Assembly: GCF_004570875.1 (NCBI RefSeq)
Contig: NZ_SPQK01000011.1
Coordinates: 62,001-126,000, forward strand
DNA: 64,000 bases
Direction: 5' to 3'
Origin: Blastococcus sp. CT_GayMR16
GTDB taxonomy: Bacteria > Actinomycetota > Actinomycetes > Mycobacteriales > Geodermatophilaceae
Shown: positions 60,747-64,000 of the stretch, one piece after another
Layout: each line of letters starts with the position of its first letter
Numbering within the stretch: position 1 is the stretch's first letter
The notes under the pieces: model-generated
The model's database searches: none
Seen by the model: only the letters and a program-made list of their open reading frames with translations
What the model was told of the DNA's origin: nothing
Made by a program: the position numbers and the translations under genes

Positions 60747-61423
60747 CCAACGTGTCCGACTCCAACTACAACCCCGAGGACACCGGCCCGGTCGGCGGAC
60801 GGCGGCGCGAGCTGCCGGCCGTGCCGCCGGCGCGCCCGCGCACCGCGGCGCCGCAGCCGACCTACCACCCGACGACGGAGCTCGATCTCGGTCGGGCCTT
60901 CCCGCCGGTCTCCAACGAGACCAGCGAGATCGACCTCAGCGGCGGGTGGCCCGAGCACCTGAAGATCCCGCCCCGGCCGCCGGCGGGACAGCCCCAGGGC
61001 GGCCGCGTCCTGGGCGTGGACGTCGGCACGGTGCGCGTCGGCCTGGCGCTCTCCGACCCGACCGGCACCCTCGCCAGCCCCCTGGAGACCCTCCGCCGGG
61101 CCAAGAACCACAGCGATCTGGACCGCCTCGCCGCGCTGGTGGTGGAACACGAGGTGACAGAGGTGGTCGTGGGGGAGCCGGTGCATCTGTCGGGTGCGTC
61201 GGGCGCGTCCGCGGCGGATGCGGGCAATTACGCTCAGGAACTAGCCGACCGCATTCCGGATGTGCCGGTGATCCTGATCGACGAAAGGCTTTCCACCGTG
61301 ACCGCAGCCAGTCACCTGCGCGAGGGCGGCATCGACAGCCGCAAGCAGCGCGCAGTGATCGACCAGGCGGCCGCCGTGGTCATCCTGCAACAGTTCCTCG
61401 ACAGCCGGCGGCCCCGATCGTGA
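60743..61423 (+). CDS. ruvX: YqgF/RuvX putative resolvase and pre-16S rRNA nuclease, with extended N-terminus
   Basis: 226 residues, where the family is about 140-160. The RNase H-like domain begins at about 88: VLGVDVGTVRVGLALSDPTG (Asp), VVGEPVHLSGASGAS, VILIDERLSTVTAASHL (Glu), and RAVIDQAAAVVILQQFLDS (Asp). The first ~85 residues are Pro/Arg/Thr-rich and disordered, an addition not needed for the fold. The E. coli relative finishes the 5' end of 16S rRNA. The GTG at 60743 overlaps the alaS stop; GTG 60752 is an in-frame alternative. It lies between alaS and mltG, as in mycobacteria. Confidence 0.92.
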   Translation: MTNVSDSNYNPEDTGPVGGRRRELPAVPPARPRTAAPQPTYHPTTELDLGRAFPPVSNETSEIDLSGGWPEHLKIPPRPPAGQPQGGRVLGVDVGTVRVGLALSDPTGTLASPLETLRRAKNHSDLDRLAALVVEHEVTEVVVGEPVHLSGASGASAADAGNYAQELADRIPDVPVILIDERLSTVTAASHLREGGIDSRKQRAVIDQAAAVVILQQFLDSRRPRS

Positions 61424-63339
61424 CCGACGGCGGGGACCGGCGCGGACGTTCCTCGTCCGGGAACGGGTTGCCCCCGTTCGGCGTGCCGACCTCCGAGATC
61501 CCCGGGTACGGCGTCCCGAGGTACGAGCCGGGCCGCTACGACCCGCCGAGCTGGCGCGCCGACCTGCCCCCCGTCCCCGTCCCCGACCGGTCGACCGGCG
61601 GCTTCGGGCGGGTCTCCGGCCTCCTCGACCGCCAGTTCGACGAGACCGATCCGGTCGTCGAGCCCGAGTGGTGGGCCTACGGCTCCAGCGACGACCCGCA
61701 CTACCCCCTCACCGCCCGCCACGGCGGCGACGACCGGCACGGCGCCCCCGACCGGGACTCCGGCTACGCCGACGACGAGGGCGCCGCCCAGCAGCACCCG
61801 TCCCTGCCCCTGCCGCCCCGGCCGCCGGGCGTGTGGGACCGGCTGCGTCCCCGCGAGGATGCCTCCGCCGACGACGACGCGACCGTCGCCCACGGGACCC
61901 TCGGCGGCACGCCGCTCGACAGGGATCCGCGTGGCGGCCAGACGTCCCGTCCCGTGGGCGGTCACCGCTCGGACGAGGACGACGACGACGTCGACGACTT
62001 CGACGACAGCACCGACGCGCACCCCATCGACGACGACCTGCGGGCCTGGGACGACCAGACCGGTGGGCTGGAGGTCATCGGCGCGCACGTCGAGGAGGAC
62101 GCGCCGCGCCCCCGGGGCCGCCGCGCCCGTCGCGAGGAGGCGCTCCGCGCAGAGGCCGCCTCGGCCGAACGCGCCCGTGCGCGGCGCTCGGACGACACCG
62201 GCCGCCACCACGACACCGGCCACGACGCGCTCGTGCACGACGAAGCGTTCGGCGAGGACATCCCGGTCAAGCCCTACGACCCCAGGACCGGCCGGGCCCG
62301 CCGCAAGCGCAGTCCGGTCGCCGTCCTGATCTCGCTGCTGGTGCTCGGCGGTCTCGTCTTCGGCATCGTCGTCGGCGGCCAGCGGCTGCTCGAGCTGATC
62401 AACCCGGCCTCGCAGGACTACGCCGGGCAGGGCACCGGCGAGGTGCAGGTCCGCGTCCAGGACGGCGACACGCTCAGTGACATCGCCCGGACGCTGGTGA
62501 CGGCCGACGTCGTCGCCTCCATCGGCCCCTTCGTCGACGCGGCCGAGGCCAACGCCGCCGCGGTGGGCATCCAGCCCGGCGTCTACGGGATGCGGCTGCA
62601 GATGAGCGGCCAGGCGGCCCTCGACCTGCTGCTCGACCCCTCGGCGCGGTTGCTCTCCCGGGTGACCCTGCCCGAGGGGCTCACCGTCACGCAGGCGCTG
62701 ACCCGCATCGCGGAGCAGACCGGCACACCGATCGCGGAGCTCGAGGCCGTGGCGGCCGACCCGGTGGCCCTGGGCCTGCCGGCCTACGCCAACGGCGTGC
62801 TGGAGGGCTTCCTCTTCCCGGCCACCTACGACATCGAGCCCGACGACGCCCCGGCCGACGTGCTGCGCCAGATGGTCGCCCGCGCGGTCCAGGCGCTCGA
62901 CGAGCTGCAGATCCCCGAGGACCAGCGGCTCACCGTGCTGACGAAGGCCAGCCTCGTGCAGGCGGAGGCCGGCTCGGTCGAGGACATGGGCAAGGTTGCC
63001 CGCGTCCTGGAGAACCGGCTCGCCGACGGCATGCCGCTGCAGCTGGACACGACGGTCAACTACGCGAACGGGAAGGGCGGGATCACCACCACCGCCCAGG
63101 ACCGGCAGAACCCCTCGCCGTACAACACCTACGTCCACCCCGGGCTGCCGCCGGGCGCCATCAACAACCCGGGTGAGGACGCACTGCGGGCGGTCCTCAG
63201 CCCGACGGCGGGCGACTGGCGGTTCTTCGTGGTCGTCGACCCCGACACCGGGGACACCCGGTTCGCCGTGACCGGCGAGGAGCACCAGCAGAACGTGCTG
63301 CTGTTCCAGCAGTGGTTGCGGGACAACCCCGAGGGATGA
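61420..63339 (+). CDS. mltG: Endolytic murein transglycosylase MltG with long acidic cytoplasmic domain
   Basis: 639 residues. The first ~300 residues are cytoplasmic, low-complexity and acidic (DEDDDDVDDFDDSTDAHPIDDD near 185-205), followed by a basic stop and one membrane helix (SPVAVLISLLVLGGLVFGIVVGG, about 305-325). The outside has a LysM-like segment (VRVQDGDTLSDIARTL), then the YceG domain: LPEGLTVTQALTRIAEQTG, GFLFPATYDIEPD, LTKASLVQAEAGSVEDMGKVARVLENRL (catalytic Glu), LQLDTTVNYANG and SPYNTYVHPGLPPGAINNPGEDAL. It cuts nascent glycan strands during wall growth. The GTG at 61420 overlaps the ruvX stop. Confidence 0.94.
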   Translation: MTDGGDRRGRSSSGNGLPPFGVPTSEIPGYGVPRYEPGRYDPPSWRADLPPVPVPDRSTGGFGRVSGLLDRQFDETDPVVEPEWWAYGSSDDPHYPLTARHGGDDRHGAPDRDSGYADDEGAAQQHPSLPLPPRPPGVWDRLRPREDASADDDATVAHGTLGGTPLDRDPRGGQTSRPVGGHRSDEDDDDVDDFDDSTDAHPIDDDLRAWDDQTGGLEVIGAHVEEDAPRPRGRRARREEALRAEAASAERARARRSDDTGRHHDTGHDALVHDEAFGEDIPVKPYDPRTGRARRKRSPVAVLISLLVLGGLVFGIVVGGQRLLELINPASQDYAGQGTGEVQVRVQDGDTLSDIARTLVTADVVASIGPFVDAAEANAAAVGIQPGVYGMRLQMSGQAALDLLLDPSARLLSRVTLPEGLTVTQALTRIAEQTGTPIAELEAVAADPVALGLPAYANGVLEGFLFPATYDIEPDDAPADVLRQMVARAVQALDELQIPEDQRLTVLTKASLVQAEAGSVEDMGKVARVLENRLADGMPLQLDTTVNYANGKGGITTTAQDRQNPSPYNTYVHPGLPPGAINNPGEDALRAVLSPTAGDWRFFVVVDPDTGDTRFAVTGEEHQQNVLLFQQWLRDNPEG

Positions 63340-64000
63340 TGCGAGCGGCGGTCCTCGGTCGCCCGGTGTCCCACTCGCTCTCCCCGGTGCTGCACCGGGC
63401 CGCCTACGCGGCACTGGGGCTGACCGACTGGACCTACGACGCCCTCGACATCGGTCCGGAGGACCTGCCGGTGCTGCTGGCCGGCCTCGGTCCGGAGTGG
63501 CGCGGCTTCTCGGTGACGATGCCGTGCAAGCAGGCTGCGGTGGACGTCGCCGACGCCGTGGAGCCGCTGCCGCGACTGCTGCACGCCGCCAACACGCTGG
63601 TCCGCACCGACGCGGGCTGGCGAGCCGAGAACACCGACGTCAGCGGCATCGGCATGGCGCTCCAGCTGGCCGGCGTCGAGAGCATCGGCGCGGCGACGAT
63701 CATCGGGGCCGGGGGCACGGCGGCCGCCGCGGCGGTCGCGGTGTCGTCCCTCGGCGCCGAGCACGTCGACGTGATCGTGCGGGACCCTGCGCGGGCGGGT
63801 GACGTCACCCGGGTGCTCGACGTCCTCGGGGTCCCCGCCACGGTGACCCCGTTCCCGAACGCCGTCCTGGACGCACCGCTGGTGATCAGCACCGTGCCGG
63901 TGGACGCCCAGCCGGCCGTGGTGGCGCTGCCCTGGAGCGCCGGGCACACGGTCCTCGACGTCCTGTACGCGCCGTGGCCGACGCCGCTGGCCCAGCGCGT
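63336..64000 (+). CDS. aroE: Shikimate dehydrogenase, N-terminal part (3' end outside window)
   Basis: Open from ATG 63336 to the window end. The substrate domain starts AAVLGRPVSHSLSPVLHRAAYAALGL; the segment GFSVTMPCKQAAVDVAD holds the catalytic Lys, with Met-Pro-Cys in place of the usual Thr-Pro-His; NTLVRTDAGWRAENTDVSGIG contains the Asp partner, with Val instead of the usual Gly. The NADP fold begins with ATIIGAGGTAAAAAVAVSSLG. It reduces 3-dehydroshikimate. ATGA overlaps the mltG stop; a second ATG follows at 63339. The substitutions fit the actinobacterial AroE subgroup, but whether activity is standard is not decided. Confidence 0.9.
   Translation, partial: MMRAAVLGRPVSHSLSPVLHRAAYAALGLTDWTYDALDIGPEDLPVLLAGLGPEWRGFSVTMPCKQAAVDVADAVEPLPRLLHAANTLVRTDAGWRAENTDVSGIGMALQLAGVESIGAATIIGAGGTAAAAAVAVSSLGAEHVDVIVRDPARAGDVTRVLDVLGVPATVTPFPNAVLDAPLVISTVPVDAQPAVVALPWSAGHTVLDVLYAPWPTPLAQR

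Noticed and set aside
61312-63414. A 700-codon minus-strand frame opposite mltG
   Set aside because: Shadow frame, no domain recognised.

Overview
The window is a 64-kb piece of a high-GC actinobacterial chromosome. Three things point there: strong third-position G/C bias, many GTG starts with no ribosome binding site, and a gene order that closely parallels Mycobacterium tuberculosis (pyk-tesB, the ANTAR regulator, polA-rpsA-coaE, thrS-HIT-pgsA-patA-pimA, pdxS/pdxT-yebC-ruvCAB-yajC-secDF-apt-rel-ppi, hisS-aspS, rarA-alaS-ruvX-mltG-aroE). The protein styles (lipoprotein and LIV transporter set, SsgA-family protein, long acidic MltG N-terminus) resemble Geodermatophilaceae such as Blastococcus, Geodermatophilus or Modestobacter. 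That family placement is an inference. Nearly all of the window is core genome. I see no prophage, CRISPR array, transposase gene or rRNA.

Layout. 1-7.7 kb: glutamate synthase (gltB end, gltD), pyruvate kinase, acyl-CoA thioesterase, a PLP decarboxylase, tRNA-Leu(CAA) and a PdtaR-like RNA-binding response regulator. 7.9-13.7 kb: a branched-chain amino-acid type ABC transporter (binding lipoprotein, then livF, livG, livM, livH on the other strand). 13.9-22.1 kb: acetyltransferase, hotdog thioesterase, polA, DUF1990, methyltransferase, rpsA, a small unknown gene and coaE. 22.1-27.4 kb: a Gly-Cys-Val tRNA cluster, SsgA-like protein, a SigK/RskA-type sigma and anti-sigma pair, a PGPGW membrane protein, tRNA-Val(CAC), HNH nuclease, MOSC protein and a frameshifted CapA gene. 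27.5-33.6 kb: thrS and the phosphatidylinositol mannoside operon. 33.6-39.5 kb: PLP synthase (pdxS, pdxT), yebC and ruvCAB under an SOS-type box. 39.6-47.9 kb: yajC-secD-secF, apt, rel, a cyclophilin and a metallo-hydrolase. 48-57.2 kb: hisS, two aldo/keto reductases, aspS, a gene with a premature stop, an aminotransferase, a DUF559-like gene bracketed by repeats, and rarA. 57.2-64 kb: two small membrane or coiled proteins, alaS, ruvX, mltG and the start of aroE.

Most unusual items. (1) The ABC transporter binding lipoprotein has its two halves in swapped order, as in a circular permutation. (2) Two homologous 84-nt dyad-ended repeats stand in direct orientation on each side of a DUF559-like nuclease gene and supply stop codons to it and to its neighbour. 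(3) Four 56-58 bp hairpin repeats with compensatory stem changes sit at gene ends, and two of them are translated as protein tails. (4) LivH carries a fused secreted beta-sandwich domain. (5) At least eleven genes have a -10 hexamer 6-8 nt from the start codon, which predicts leaderless mRNAs; in two cases the upstream stop codon is itself the first half of the -10 box. (6) capA carries a frameshift, and another gene carries an in-frame TGA in place of an expected Trp codon.
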